DNA of 64,000 bases from Phormidesmis priestleyi BC1401 (GTDB taxonomy: Bacteria > Cyanobacteriota > Cyanobacteriia > Leptolyngbyales > Leptolyngbyaceae): positions 62,001 through 126,000 of the forward strand of contig NZ_LXYR01000005.1 of NCBI RefSeq assembly GCF_001650195.1, in the 5' to 3' direction. The notes beneath the pieces are model-generated. The model ran no database searches. It worked only from the letters and a program-made list of their open reading frames with translations, and was not told where the DNA came from. The position numbers and the translations under genes are program-made. Positions 55,241 to 64,000 of the stretch are shown here, in pieces (position 1 is the first letter of the stretch; each line of letters begins with the position of its first letter).

Positions 55241-55342
55241 GTCTTTATTGTCGTCCTCGCTAGCGGCAGGCTCAAGCCATTTTTGCTATTACCAGTGTAC
55301 AATTGGAGACTGTGCATTCTGACTCGAATTCGAGAAGCTTGT

Positions 55343-55933
55343 GTGACTTCCCTCCTAAAACTTGAGCGCTTAACGTCAGAGTTTCTTCCAGCCGTTTTAG
55401 ACCTCGACCAGCGGTGTTTTGGCGGACTGTGGACTCTAGAAGGGTATCAGAGAGAACTGGACAGCCCAAACAGTGATTTGGTGATATTGGTCGATGACAG
55501 TGCTTCGACCCCTGTAGTCGGGCTGGGCTGCGTCTGGGCAATCTTAGACGAGGCTCACATCACGATCGTTGCCGTTCACCCCAACCATCAGCGCCAAGGG
55601 TTTGGACAGGCTATTCTTCTGTCTCTGCTACAATTGGCTCATCAGCGAGAGCTAGAAAGAGCTACCCTAGAAGTCAGAATTTCTAATCAATCCGCGATTA
55701 ATCTATATCAAAAGTTTGATTTTCGCGAAGCAGGGCGACGAAAGCGCTACTACCCTGACACCGGAGAGGATGCGAGCATTCTCTGGCGTGGCGGACTGCA
55801 ACACCCCAATTTTCCTGACCTTTTGACCCATTGGCAGACCCAAATCTGCGATCGCCTTGCTCAAAACCAGTGGGATTTAATGGTAGCCCCTAATACGTTT
55901 AAGACAGAAAAATTTCTGTTGACAGACGCTTGA
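55343..55933 (+). CDS. rimI: Ribosomal protein S18 alanine N-acetyltransferase
   Basis: GNAT enzyme acetylating S18. The open frame begins at 55211 inside the lysA start region. The GTG at 55343 (VTSLLKLERLTSEFLPAVL) is the better start, giving 196 residues and leaving ~100 bases for divergent promoters. The acetyl-CoA motif VHPNHQRQGFGQAIL and NQSAINLYQKFDFREAGRRKRYY are typical RimI. The C-terminal ~50 residues go beyond the usual 150-aa RimI and are of unknown role. Confidence 0.85.
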   Translation: MTSLLKLERLTSEFLPAVLDLDQRCFGGLWTLEGYQRELDSPNSDLVILVDDSASTPVVGLGCVWAILDEAHITIVAVHPNHQRQGFGQAILLSLLQLAHQRELERATLEVRISNQSAINLYQKFDFREAGRRKRYYPDTGEDASILWRGGLQHPNFPDLLTHWQTQICDRLAQNQWDLMVAPNTFKTEKFLLTDA

Positions 55934-56103
55934 GGGTTTGGTGACAATCTGCCTCTGGTTAGAGATATTGGGTATCTGGCGATCGCGAACGATCGAGTTC
56001 GGTAATCGCGACTCATTCCTACTGCGTAGACCCAGTATCGAGACAATTCCGCTATGTTAGAATCATCGGTACCGGCAACGCAGCAGGTGAGTGGAAATAC
56101 GCC

Positions 56104-58578
56104 ATGTTTGAACGCTTCACAGAAAAAGCCATTAAGGTGATCATGCTAGCCCAAGAGGAAGCTCGCCGCTTGGGTCACAACTTCGTAGGTACAGAGCAGA
56201 TCCTCTTGGGTCTGATTGGAGAAGGGACCGGCGTCGCCGCCAAAGTACTGAAGTCTATGGGTGTCAACCTCAAAGACGCTCGGATCGAAGTCGAGAAAAT
56301 CATCGGTCGAGGTTCTGGCTTTGTTGCCGTGGAAATTCCCTTTACCCCACGGGCGAAGCGAGTTCTAGAACTGTCTCTTGAAGAAGCCCGCCAGTTAGGT
56401 CACAACTACATTGGCACTGAGCACCTGCTCTTGGGTCTGATTCGAGAAGGGGAAGGAGTCGCTGCCAGAGTACTTGAAAATCTGGGAGTTGATCTCTCCA
56501 AGGTTCGCACTCAAGTGATTCGGATGCTGGGCGAAACTGCTGAGGTTTCTCCGGGCGGCAGTCAGGGGCGAACTAAGACCCCGACGCTTGACGAGTTTGG
56601 TGCAAACCTGACTCAGATGGCAGCCGATGGAAAGCTTGACCCCGTGGTCGGTCGTCAAAAAGAAATCGAACGCGTGATCCAGATTCTGGGTCGCCGCACC
56701 AAGAACAACCCTGTTCTAATCGGTGAACCAGGCGTAGGTAAAACCGCGATCGCTGAAGGTCTCGCCCAACGAATTGCCAACGACGACATTCCAGACATTC
56801 TGGAAGACAAGCGCGTCGTCACGTTAGATATTGGTCTCCTGGTTGCAGGCACCAAATATCGAGGCGAATTTGAAGAGCGGCTCAAGAAAATCATGGATGA
56901 AATCCGGTCTGCCGGAAACGTCATCTTGGTGATCGATGAGGTGCACACCCTAATTGGGGCAGGTGCGGCTGAAGGCGCGATCGACGCTGCCAACATCCTC
57001 AAGCCAGCTTTGGCGCGGGGTGAGTTGCAGTGCATCGGAGCCACCACGCTGGATGAATATCGTAAGCACATTGAGCGAGACGCTGCCCTAGAGCGCCGCT
57101 TCCAGCCCGTCATGGTGGGTGAACCATCCGTTGACGAGACGATCGAGATTCTGCGAGGTCTGCGCGAACGCTACGAGCAGCACCACAAACTGAAGATCTC
57201 GGATGCTGCCCTTGAAGCGGCTGCCAAGCTCTCCGATCGCTATATCTCCGATCGTTTCTTGCCTGACAAAGCGATCGACTTAGTGGACGAAGCAGGTTCC
57301 CGCGTCCGGTTACTTAACTCTCAGCTACCTCCTGCTGCCAAGGAACTGGATCGGGAATTGCGCCAAGTCCTCAAAGACAAAGACGATGCGGTGCGGTCAC
57401 AAAACTTTGACCGTGCAGGCGAACTGCGCGATCGCGAGATGGAAATCAAAACTGAAATCCGCTCAATCGCTCAAACCAAAAAAACAACCTCTGACGCAGG
57501 TGAAGAGGTGTCTCCGATCGTAGACGAGGAAGATATCGCTCATATTGTGGCTTCTTGGACGGGTGTTCCGGTGAGTAAACTCACCGAATCTGAGTCTGAG
57601 AAACTGCTGCACATGGAAGACACGCTGCATACGCGGCTGATCGGTCAAGACGAAGCCGTGAGAGCGGTATCCCGTGCGATTCGTCGGGCGCGAGTGGGCT
57701 TGAAAAACCCCAACCGTCCGATCGCCAGCTTTATCTTCTCCGGTCCAACTGGGGTAGGTAAGACTGAGTTAACGAAAGCACTGGCTGCTTACTTCTTCGG
57801 CTCCGAAGATTCCATGGTTCGACTCGATATGTCTGAGTTTATGGAGCGGCACACCGTTTCTAAGCTGATCGGGTCGCCTCCTGGCTATGTGGGCTATAAC
57901 GAAGGCGGTCAATTGACTGAAGCCGTTCGTCGTAAGCCTTACACAGTCGTGCTGTTTGACGAAATTGAGAAAGCGCACCCAGACGTGTTTAACATGCTGC
58001 TGCAAATCTTGGAAGATGGTCGCCTGACCGATGCCAAGGGTCGCACAGTTGACTTCAAAAACACGCTGCTAATCATGACCTCGAACATCGGTTCAAAGGT
58101 GATTGAGAAGGGTGGCGGCGGTTTGGGCTTCGAGTTCTCCAACGAAGACGTGGCAGAGTCGCAGTACAACCGCATCCGTTCATTGGTGAACGAAGAGTTG
58201 AAAAACTACTTCCGTCCTGAGTTCCTCAACCGTCTAGACGAGATTATCGTCTTCCGTCAGTTGGTCAAGGAAGAAGTCAAGCAGATTGCTGATATCATGC
58301 TCAACGATATCTTCAAGCGGTTGACCGAGCAGGGAATCACGCTGGAAGTCACTGAGCGGTTTAAGGATCGTTTGGTCGATGAAGGCTTTAACCCCAGCTA
58401 CGGAGCGCGTCCCCTACGTCGAGCGATTATGCGCTTGCTAGAAGACTCTCTGGCTGAGGAGATCCTCTCTGCCCGCGTTAAAGATGGCGATGTCGCGATC
58501 ATGGATGTGGACGAGAGTGGTCAGGTGAAAGTGCTGAAAGGGGAGAAGCAAGAATTGCTTCCCCAAGCGGTTGAGTAA
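56104..58578 (+). CDS. clpC: ClpC AAA+ unfoldase of the Clp protease
   Basis: 824 residues. Two N-terminal Clp repeats ([20 protein letters not shown], then [20 protein letters not shown]) precede AAA-1 with Walker A GEPGVGKT near 207. A middle UVR-type segment ([18 protein letters not shown]) follows, then AAA-2 with Walker A GPTGVGKT near 547 and the ClpP-binding loop region. It unfolds substrates for ClpP/R and is essential in cyanobacteria. Transcribed alone to a clear terminator at 58609. Confidence 0.98.
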   Translation: MFERFTEKAIKVIMLAQEEARRLGHNFVGTEQILLGLIGEGTGVAAKVLKSMGVNLKDARIEVEKIIGRGSGFVAVEIPFTPRAKRVLELSLEEARQLGHNYIGTEHLLLGLIREGEGVAARVLENLGVDLSKVRTQVIRMLGETAEVSPGGSQGRTKTPTLDEFGANLTQMAADGKLDPVVGRQKEIERVIQILGRRTKNNPVLIGEPGVGKTAIAEGLAQRIANDDIPDILEDKRVVTLDIGLLVAGTKYRGEFEERLKKIMDEIRSAGNVILVIDEVHTLIGAGAAEGAIDAANILKPALARGELQCIGATTLDEYRKHIERDAALERRFQPVMVGEPSVDETIEILRGLRERYEQHHKLKISDAALEAAAKLSDRYISDRFLPDKAIDLVDEAGSRVRLLNSQLPPAAKELDRELRQVLKDKDDAVRSQNFDRAGELRDREMEIKTEIRSIAQTKKTTSDAGEEVSPIVDEEDIAHIVASWTGVPVSKLTESESEKLLHMEDTLHTRLIGQDEAVRAVSRAIRRARVGLKNPNRPIASFIFSGPTGVGKTELTKALAAYFFGSEDSMVRLDMSEFMERHTVSKLIGSPPGYVGYNEGGQLTEAVRRKPYTVVLFDEIEKAHPDVFNMLLQILEDGRLTDAKGRTVDFKNTLLIMTSNIGSKVIEKGGGGLGFEFSNEDVAESQYNRIRSLVNEELKNYFRPEFLNRLDEIIVFRQLVKEEVKQIADIMLNDIFKRLTEQGITLEVTERFKDRLVDEGFNPSYGARPLRRAIMRLLEDSLAEEILSARVKDGDVAIMDVDESGQVKVLKGEKQELLPQAVE

Positions 58579-58608
58579 GCCTTAATCAGTCAAACTCATT
58601 TGAATTTT

Positions 58609-58644
58609 AAGTGGTAGAAGCCTCAGAACTTCTACCACTTTTTT
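58609..58644 (+). terminator. Intrinsic terminator of clpC
   Basis: Perfect 12-bp stem AAGTGGTAGAAG (58609-58620) / CTTCTACCACTT (58629-58640) with an 8-base loop CCTCAGAA, running into a T tract at 58639-58644. It starts 31 bases after the clpC stop codon. Confidence 0.9.
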
Positions 58645-58804
58645 GTAGCACCTAGCACTCAAGCCGCGTCTGTGAAAAAGTTTCCTGTTCTAAAACATTA
58701 GTAAGAATTGATAAAACTGCTCTAAACGGCGAAATGTAGCGTGGTGCGATGATAATGCGACCTACTATTATTTGATTACGTTTGCTTGAGGAGTCGTTAT
58801 TGAC

Positions 58805-59221
58805 ATGGCAAGAAATGGATTTTTAGCAGATTTTCAGAAGTTTTTGATGCGAGGAAACGTTATTGATTTAGCGGTTGCTGTCATCATTGGTGAAGCATTT
58901 AACAAAATCGTGACCTCTTTGGTTCAAGACATCATCACGCCAGTGATTCTCAATCCTGCCTTACAAGCCGCTAAGGTGGATGACCTACAGAACTTGTCAG
59001 CGAACGGCATTAAATACGGAGTGTTTCTCGCAGCGGTCATTAATTTTGTAGTAATTGCCTTTGCGATTTTTGTGATGATTCGAGCGTTTGAGAAAGCGAA
59101 GAAGCGGTTTTCGCTTCAAGAAGCGATCGACGAAGCAGCCACTACCGACCCTGTTGTGTCGTCTCAAGAACGTTTGACAGGCGCGATCGAGCGACTCACT
59201 TCCTCAATGGAAAGTCGATAA
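58805..59221 (+). CDS. mscL: Large-conductance mechanosensitive channel
   Basis: 138 residues. N-terminal amphipathic ARNGFLADFQKFLMRGNVIDLAVAVIIGEAFNKIVTSLVQ with the pore helix, then a second helix (FLAAVINFVVIAFAIFVMIRAF) and a C-terminal helical bundle. It releases solutes under hypo-osmotic stress; the link to the nearby c-di-AMP synthase is only positional. ATG follows GAGGAG at about 58789-58794. Confidence 0.95.
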   Translation: MARNGFLADFQKFLMRGNVIDLAVAVIIGEAFNKIVTSLVQDIITPVILNPALQAAKVDDLQNLSANGIKYGVFLAAVINFVVIAFAIFVMIRAFEKAKKRFSLQEAIDEAATTDPVVSSQERLTGAIERLTSSMESR

Positions 59222-59280
59222 GAAATGGAGCGATCGTCTGACTTTCTGCTAGAGGGAGTTATGCGCTCGTCCTTGTATTG

Positions 59281-60495
59281 CTAGTCCAAAACTTCTAAAA
59301 CGGCTTTGGGTAATAGCTGATCTTTAAACCAAACAATTCGAGCAGATGTGTCGTTGAAATTGACTCCTGCTTTTTCTAGGTTAAGTCGTTCTGAAATCGC
59401 CAAAATCAAATCGTCGCGTCCGGCTTGTTGCACCTGAGAGAACTTTTTCTTCAGATATTCGGGTCGCCAATAGCCGACGATTTCTAATAAAAAGGTGCGT
59501 CCATCGGGGTGAACGAGCCGAAAGTCAGGAATCATCACGCTGCCAGGAATTGGAATTAAGTCTACTTCTCGCTCTAACTGCCACTCGGTTTTGGCTTTTT
59601 GCCACCGCTCGACAAATCCCGCTTCTAGCATACTGTCGTAGGTTTTGCCGGGGGGATAGTGGCTGACCAATCCGCAGTCTGATTCGAGGGCAAAGCGTCC
59701 GGTGCGGGTTTTGCCAGAATAAGTGTCGTTGACCTGCAATTCAGCGGCTAGACTCCATTTAGAAACGTGGAGGAGCGCAGGAAGCAGTTTGGCGATCGCC
59801 AATCCATACCGGGTTGAAGGCTTAAATAAACTGGTCGGTCCATCAACGGTGAGCGTAAACCCGTGGTCAGCGTCGCCCTCGATATAAGTCATTAACTGAA
59901 ACAGTTTGACATAGCGAAACAGCAGTTTATATTGACCCGGATCGTTGCGATGAGCATTCAAAATCAAGTGACTGGCACGATAGAACACCCCTTGCACCTG
60001 AGAGAGATTGTAGCGATGCAGTAACGCCTCTGAAGTCGGAACTTCAAACTCAGTCAGAATTTGATTATCAGGAAGATCGGCGTAAAGCCCCGATCGGATC
60101 TGCTCGGTCAACACTTCATGCCCCAACTCTTGAGTCAGGGAATCTGCGAGACGATCGAGCGTGACTTGCGTCGCTTGAGCACTAGGCGCAGCTTGAGACG
60201 ACAGCGCAAAAATTCTCTCTCTCAGCATCGGCGGCTCTAACGGACTAATCGTTTCAAAGGTGCTAAACGCGCTGTTGAGTAAATGGGCAAGTCCGCGTTT
60301 GATGCGATAGTCGGTTTCTTCGCCTTCAAGTTCTAACAGTTGGCGATTGAGTTCGCCTTTGGTGATGCCTTTGGCTTCTTGAAACAGGGTGATTAAATCT
60401 TGCGCGATCGCCAGATTGGATTGATCAAGCTTTAACCGTTTGGGAACCAGTTCTTCACCGCTAAATCGGTGCATCAATAAATCAGATGGCAGCAT
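59281..60495 (-). CDS. DUF790/Bax1-like nuclease
   Basis: 404 residues of the DUF790 family, homologous to archaeal Bax1, the XPB-partner nuclease. Typical blocks: MLPSDLLMHRFSGEELVPKR, GLAHLLNSAFSTFE, TLTVDGPTSLFKPSTRYGLA, and a C-terminal PD-(D/E)xK-like core IPDFRLVHPDGRTFLLEIVGYWRPEYLKKK (catalytic D and ExV/G). It begins as TAATG overlap with the Uma2 gene upstream. The XPB-like helicase it would partner lies at 62710-64000, same strand. Confidence 0.88.
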   Translation of the reverse strand: MLPSDLLMHRFSGEELVPKRLKLDQSNLAIAQDLITLFQEAKGITKGELNRQLLELEGEETDYRIKRGLAHLLNSAFSTFETISPLEPPMLRERIFALSSQAAPSAQATQVTLDRLADSLTQELGHEVLTEQIRSGLYADLPDNQILTEFEVPTSEALLHRYNLSQVQGVFYRASHLILNAHRNDPGQYKLLFRYVKLFQLMTYIEGDADHGFTLTVDGPTSLFKPSTRYGLAIAKLLPALLHVSKWSLAAELQVNDTYSGKTRTGRFALESDCGLVSHYPPGKTYDSMLEAGFVERWQKAKTEWQLEREVDLIPIPGSVMIPDFRLVHPDGRTFLLEIVGYWRPEYLKKKFSQVQQAGRDDLILAISERLNLEKAGVNFNDTSARIVWFKDQLLPKAVLEVLD

Positions 60496-61055
60496 TAGTC
60501 CCAGATCTCACGTAAATCAAGAATGAATTCGGGCAGGATGAATTCTCCTGAGAGGGTGTCGGGGCGATCGAGAATCTCGATCAGTTGATTTGGACGGTAG
60601 ATTTCAACCTGTTGATCTTGAGGATTAATCAACCAGCCTAGAGATGCCCCATTTTCTAGATACTCTCGCATTTTTGTTCGCAAATCTTCCAGGTCGTCAC
60701 TAGGAGAGCGCAACTCGATCACAAAATCAGGACAGAGAGGAATAAATTTCTTTTTCTGCTCAGGGGTTAACCCGTCCCATCGCTCTTGCCGAATCCAGGC
60801 GACATCGGGCGATCGAGTTGCCCCATTCGGCAGTTTAAACCCGGTTGAAGAATCAAAACTTTTACCAAGTCTCTTTTGCTGATTCCAAAACCAGACTTGT
60901 CCAGTTAATCCAGAATTCCAGTTTCCTGTTTCGCCTCCGGTAGGTGACATGATAATCAGTTCTCCAGTGGAAGTTCGTTCAAATTTGGAGTCTCGATTTG
61001 TGAGACAAATCTGCTCAAACTGCTCATCTGTCACTTTTCTATTAGTTAGCTGCAT
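60495..61055 (-). CDS. Uma2 family (DUF820) putative endonuclease
   Basis: 186 residues, normal length. FERTSTGELIIMSPTGGETG, then SPDVAWIRQERWDGL, PLCPDFVIELRSPSDDLEDL (catalytic-looking E-x-R-S) and YLENGASLGWLINPQDQQVEIY are the family signature, with intact D...ExR/K. Stop overlaps the DUF790 start as TAATG, so both are likely co-transcribed. Only distantly similar to the Uma2 protein at 21103-21813. Confidence 0.92.
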   Translation of the reverse strand: MQLTNRKVTDEQFEQICLTNRDSKFERTSTGELIIMSPTGGETGNWNSGLTGQVWFWNQQKRLGKSFDSSTGFKLPNGATRSPDVAWIRQERWDGLTPEQKKKFIPLCPDFVIELRSPSDDLEDLRTKMREYLENGASLGWLINPQDQQVEIYRPNQLIEILDRPDTLSGEFILPEFILDLREIWD

Positions 61056-61186
61056 GACGACCTCTCAATTGCTGTGAAAGCAGACGGGTTGCTCGTCGCA
61101 TTCTTGTAGTTTAGCGAGTCTGTGTTACTTCTTGGCTTTTGCCGCGTCATAATAAAAGGCAGCTTTACGATCGACACTGGGTAGAT

Positions 61187-62074
61187 ATGTTGAAATCATG
61201 GTGGCAATGGACACTCGCGATCGCGCTCTTAGCGTTGATTGTAGCTGGGAGTGTTTGGCTGTTTCGACCGAGAGAAGCGTCAGTTCCGACCACTCCATTG
61301 TTGGTTGGCGATCGACGGGTTGACCACTTAAAGATGGGAAATCCTAGCAATGCAGGAGTTGACCCCAACAATTATCTGTTGTCAAGCTCAGAGAGTGTCG
61401 ATCAACCTCGACCCTATGTGACTTCTTATAATCGGAGTAAAAACACTCCAAATTGGTCAAGCTGGCAGTTAAATAAATCGTGGCTCGGCAATTCTCCGCG
61501 TCGCAATGATTTTCGTCCTGATCCGACGTTGCCAAAAGGTTGGTATCAAGTCAGATCAAGTGACTATAACAATAGTGGATTCGATCGCGGACATCTAACC
61601 CCGGCTGCAGATCGGGACAACACTCCCAAAAACATTTCTGCCACGTTCTTAATGACCAATATTGTGCCGCAAGCGCCTGACAATAATCAGGGACCCTGGG
61701 CGCAGTTAGAAAACTATAGTCGTGGTTTAGCAGAGCAAGGAAAAGAACTCTACATCATTGCGGGTGGCTATGGAAACACTCGATCGATTGGGAAAGGCAA
61801 TGTCAAAATTACGGTGCCCGATCGTGTGTGGAAAGTGATTGTCGTCATGGACAAACCCGGACTCACTGCCAATGATGTGAATGCGAATACACGCGTGATT
61901 GCGATTGATATGCCCAATCAACAGGGCATCAAAGAGACGGACTGGCGCAAATATCGAGTCAGCGTTGATTTAATCGAAGAGAGAACGGGCTATAACTTTT
62001 TGACCAACGTGCCCGATGTGACGCAGGTGCGACTTGAGGAAAAGGTCGATAAAGTCATTGAGCGGGTTAAGTAA
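61187..62074 (+). CDS. nucA: DNA/RNA non-specific endonuclease NucA
   Basis: 295 residues from ATG 61187 (MLKSWWQWTLAIALLALIVA); the frame is open from a TTG at 61139. An N-terminal signal anchor precedes a beta-beta-alpha-metal nuclease domain with DRGH at 133-136 (His136 general base) and, further on, NIVPQAPDNNQGPWAQLENY with the metal-binding Asn. It degrades DNA and RNA outside or at the cell surface. The gene downstream on the opposite strand encodes its inhibitor NuiA. Confidence 0.95.
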   Translation: MLKSWWQWTLAIALLALIVAGSVWLFRPREASVPTTPLLVGDRRVDHLKMGNPSNAGVDPNNYLLSSSESVDQPRPYVTSYNRSKNTPNWSSWQLNKSWLGNSPRRNDFRPDPTLPKGWYQVRSSDYNNSGFDRGHLTPAADRDNTPKNISATFLMTNIVPQAPDNNQGPWAQLENYSRGLAEQGKELYIIAGGYGNTRSIGKGNVKITVPDRVWKVIVVMDKPGLTANDVNANTRVIAIDMPNQQGIKETDWRKYRVSVDLIEERTGYNFLTNVPDVTQVRLEEKVDKVIERVK

Positions 62075-62119
62075 TGGGTTAAGTCAGATCTTGCACCAGT
62101 CTATTCGCTGCGGCTCTGT

Positions 62120-62246
62120 CCCGCCCGTGAATGGAATTCCGGGCTAGCCTTGCGAAGTCCGTTGAAACGGACTGAACCTCAAACCCTCTCTCAGTCCCTT
62201 GAGTGGACTTCTCACCGTTAGACCGTGATGTTCAATCACGGGCGGG
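62120..62246. repeat. Palindromic element between nucA and nuiA
   Basis: Outer arms CCCGCCCGTGA (62120-62130) and TCACGGGCGGG (62236-62246) are perfectly complementary. Inside are the hairpin AGTCCGTT-GA-AACGGACT (62156-62173) and AGTCCCTTGAGTGGACTT (62193-62210), the latter related to 29373-29390. It sits between two converging genes and could act as a two-way terminator; it belongs to a dispersed cyanobacterial repeat class. Confidence 0.75.
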
Positions 62247-62292
62247 TGAATGCCAGAAACGAGAGAGGTTTAGTTTAGGTGCAAGATCTCAG

Positions 62293-62703
62293 TTAAGTCT
62301 CGACGGCTTTTGTGGTGATTCCAGCGAGGTGACTATCTGGAGTTTGTCCCACAATGTAAATGTCTAAATTAATCTCGCCGAGTCGGTAGACTCTGAGGGT
62401 ATTAAGACGCTGTTTGAGTGTGGCAACGAGCTGCTGATATTGTTTCATTGTGGCAATCTCTTCGTCGCCGTACCAATCTTGAGGCTGAGTGACGACTTCA
62501 AAAAAAGAGTCGAAGTCATCGGTTTTGACGATCGTATTCATTGAGTGATGCGTAAAGTCCAACAGCTTCTCATGAGTCAGGTCAGACGCGGTTTGATTCT
62601 GCCAGCAAAACACCTCAAATGGATACTCTGACTCACTGATCCACAGCAACTTGTTGCAGGCTTGTTTGAGTTGATCAATCAAATCTAAGCAATCGTGAGT
62701 CAT
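62293..62703 (-). CDS. nuiA: Nuclease A inhibitor NuiA
   Basis: 136 residues closely resembling Anabaena NuiA (from memory). Blocks seen: LLWISESEYPFEVFCW, DDFDSFFEVVTQPQDWYGDEE and RVYRLGEINLDIYIVGQTPD, ending AGITTKAVET. In the known complex the C-terminal Thr-Glu-x-Thr coordinates the nuclease metal; here the C-terminus ends VET. Encoded convergently to nucA, 218 bases apart, and 6 bases upstream of it on the minus strand lies the helicase gene's stop, so nuiA follows the helicase in one transcript. Confidence 0.92.
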   Translation of the reverse strand: MTHDCLDLIDQLKQACNKLLWISESEYPFEVFCWQNQTASDLTHEKLLDFTHHSMNTIVKTDDFDSFFEVVTQPQDWYGDEEIATMKQYQQLVATLKQRLNTLRVYRLGEINLDIYIVGQTPDSHLAGITTKAVET

Positions 62704-62709
62704 GAGTCG

Positions 62710-64000
62710 TTACCAATCTGCTTCGGGTTCGGCGGCACGAGGAATCGATTTTCTAGGAACAGCATAAACTGAAGGCGGTACTAACTCTAGCTGGTGTTGG
62801 GGTGATTTGGCAGGCGATTTCTCTCCTTTGCGGCGACGAGACACGCCTTCTTCGCTGGTATCTTCTGCTACAACTTCATAGAGCAACGCCAGCTTATTGG
62901 GGTCTTTGCCCTTGCGAAGAATTCGCCCCAGTCGCTGAATATATTCACGAGTCGAGCCTGTACCCGACAGCACGATCGCGACACTCGCCTCCGGCACATC
63001 AACGCCTTCGTTAAGAACTCGCGAAGCCACTAACGTTTTATAGTCTCCTTGCTTAAATCGCGTCAGCACATCATGCCGTTCTTTAACGGGAGTTTGATGC
63101 GTAATAGCAGGAATCAGAAACTCTTGAGAAATGCGATAAACGGTGGCGTTGTCGTCTGTAAAAATCAGAGTTCGTTCGGGATAATGTTGGGATAAAAGAT
63201 CGGCGAGAATTCGCAGCTTGCCCTCGGTGCCAAACGCGATCGCTTTGGCTTCTCGGTGCGCCAACATCGCTTTGCGTCCGGCTTTCGATCGAGCGCTTGC
63301 CTGCACAAATCGCTGCCAACCTTGAGCGCTGCTGAGATAAATATTCGCTTCTTTTAGGAATGCGTTGCGGATTTGAACTAAGCGATCGTAGCGTTCTCGC
63401 TCCTGTTTTGAAAGTTTGACTTTAATTTGGGTCGCTCTATGATTTGCGAGTGCCGAACCGGATAATTCTGCTGCGGTTTTACGATAGACTTCTGCACCAA
63501 TTAACGTATTCAGATCTTCGTGTTTGCCGTCTGTGCGTTCGGGTGTGGCGGTCAATCCTAATCGATAGGGCGCGATCGCAAATTCTGCAATCACTCGATT
63601 GAAGCCACTCGGCAGATGGTGGCATTCGTCAAACACCAGCAGCGCATATTGATTACCGAGTGTCTCCGCATTAATCGCAGCACTATCGTAAGTTGAGACA
63701 AGAATGGGAGTGCGATCGCGCGATCCGCCCCCCAATAACCCGACTTCAACGTCGGGAAACGCCGCCGTTAAGTGCGCGTACCACTGGTGCATTAAGTCTA
63801 AGGTGGGCACCATGACTAATGTACTGCGCTGTGTGATCTGCATCGCCAATTGCGCCAGATAGGTTTTTCCGGCAGCCGTGGGGAGAACGACGACTCCCAG
63901 CCGTCCCGCGTGTCTCCAAGCATCTAGGGCTTCTTGCTGATGCGGATAAGGCTCCATCTCTAAACTGGGCACCATTTCGACTTCTGCAAAGGCTTTTGCT
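62710..64000 (-). CDS. XPB-like SF2 DNA helicase, 5' end beyond window
   Basis: At least 430 residues; the frame stays open to the right edge (S-K-A-F-A-E-V-E before Met at 63975), and family members have an N-terminal DRD-like domain, so the true start is outside. Motif I LPTAAGKTY, motif II VFDECHHLP (DECHH), motif III GLTATPERTDGKHEDL and motif VI QRLGRILRKGKD are present, with the XPB thumb-like insert (~180-240). XPB-class enzymes open DNA for repair, in archaea with Bax1; the Bax1-like gene is 2.2 kb downstream. The last 45 residues are a disordered basic tail. Confidence 0.92.
   Translation of the reverse strand, partial: AKAFAEVEMVPSLEMEPYPHQQEALDAWRHAGRLGVVVLPTAAGKTYLAQLAMQITQRSTLVMVPTLDLMHQWYAHLTAAFPDVEVGLLGGGSRDRTPILVSTYDSAAINAETLGNQYALLVFDECHHLPSGFNRVIAEFAIAPYRLGLTATPERTDGKHEDLNTLIGAEVYRKTAAELSGSALANHRATQIKVKLSKQERERYDRLVQIRNAFLKEANIYLSSAQGWQRFVQASARSKAGRKAMLAHREAKAIAFGTEGKLRILADLLSQHYPERTLIFTDDNATVYRISQEFLIPAITHQTPVKERHDVLTRFKQGDYKTLVASRVLNEGVDVPEASVAIVLSGTGSTREYIQRLGRILRKGKDPNKLALLYEVVAEDTSEEGVSRRRKGEKSPAKSPQHQLELVPPSVYAVPRKSIPRAAEPEADW

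Overview
The window reads as chromosomal DNA of a filamentous, Leptolyngbya-like cyanobacterium. The octamer GCGATCGC (HIP1) and its core CGATCG occur throughout. Several genes are typical of cyanobacteria: psbQ (CyanoQ), ndhN of NDH-1, the clock-input protein ldpA, a Ycf45-type R3H ATPase, a DUF3143 protein, and a nucA/nuiA nuclease-inhibitor pair like that of Anabaena. The genus is inferred. No tRNA, rRNA or CRISPR array was recognised.

Region 1 (1-8.7 kb, minus strand) is an exopolysaccharide synthesis and export locus. It holds a Wza-like outer-membrane porin, a GT4 glycosyltransferase, a Wzc-like copolymerase/tyrosine kinase, a polyprenyl-phosphate sugar transferase, a Wzm-type ABC permease and a Wzt-type ATPase cut by the window edge. 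A two-gene MNT-HEPN module sits between the permease and its ATPase. Region 2 (8.7-12.2 kb) has a long gene-poor gap, a proline-rich membrane protein with a near-perfect 183-bp tandem duplication, and two fused transposase remnants.

Region 3 (12-31 kb) mixes envelope hydrolases (two M23 peptidases, an M24 aminopeptidase, an alpha/beta hydrolase) with a NarL-type regulator, an acyltransferase, glgA, hemC, purT, psbQ, ndhN and ldpA. Between them lie two more toxin-antitoxin pairs (RelE/ParE-like and HicAB), a Uma2 protein, a MITE-like element and other dispersed palindromic repeats. Region 4 (31-41 kb) is mainly housekeeping: ycf45, hisC, secG, gpmI, an ABC-F protein, a beta-hydroxylase and a matrixin-like protease. 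It also holds an unexplained 460-bp gap that may encode a structured RNA.

Region 5 (41-52 kb) contains the most interesting accessory DNA. One part is a tight three-gene minus-strand cassette with two different P-loop ATPases resembling the BrxC/BrxD (DUF2791) class plus an unrecognised 268-aa partner. The other is an AT-rich type II restriction-modification pair (HindVP-like endonuclease and C5 methyltransferase) inserted between a DUF3143 gene and uppS. Region 6 (52-59 kb) is a cyanobacterial core cluster uppS-cdaA-lysA / rimI-clpC, followed by mscL. It links cell-wall precursor supply, c-di-AMP signalling and proteostasis. Region 7 (59-64 kb) has a Bax1/DUF790 nuclease-like gene and an XPB-like helicase on the same strand, separated by a Uma2 gene and the convergent nucA-nuiA pair: a cluster of DNA-acting enzymes and an inhibitor.
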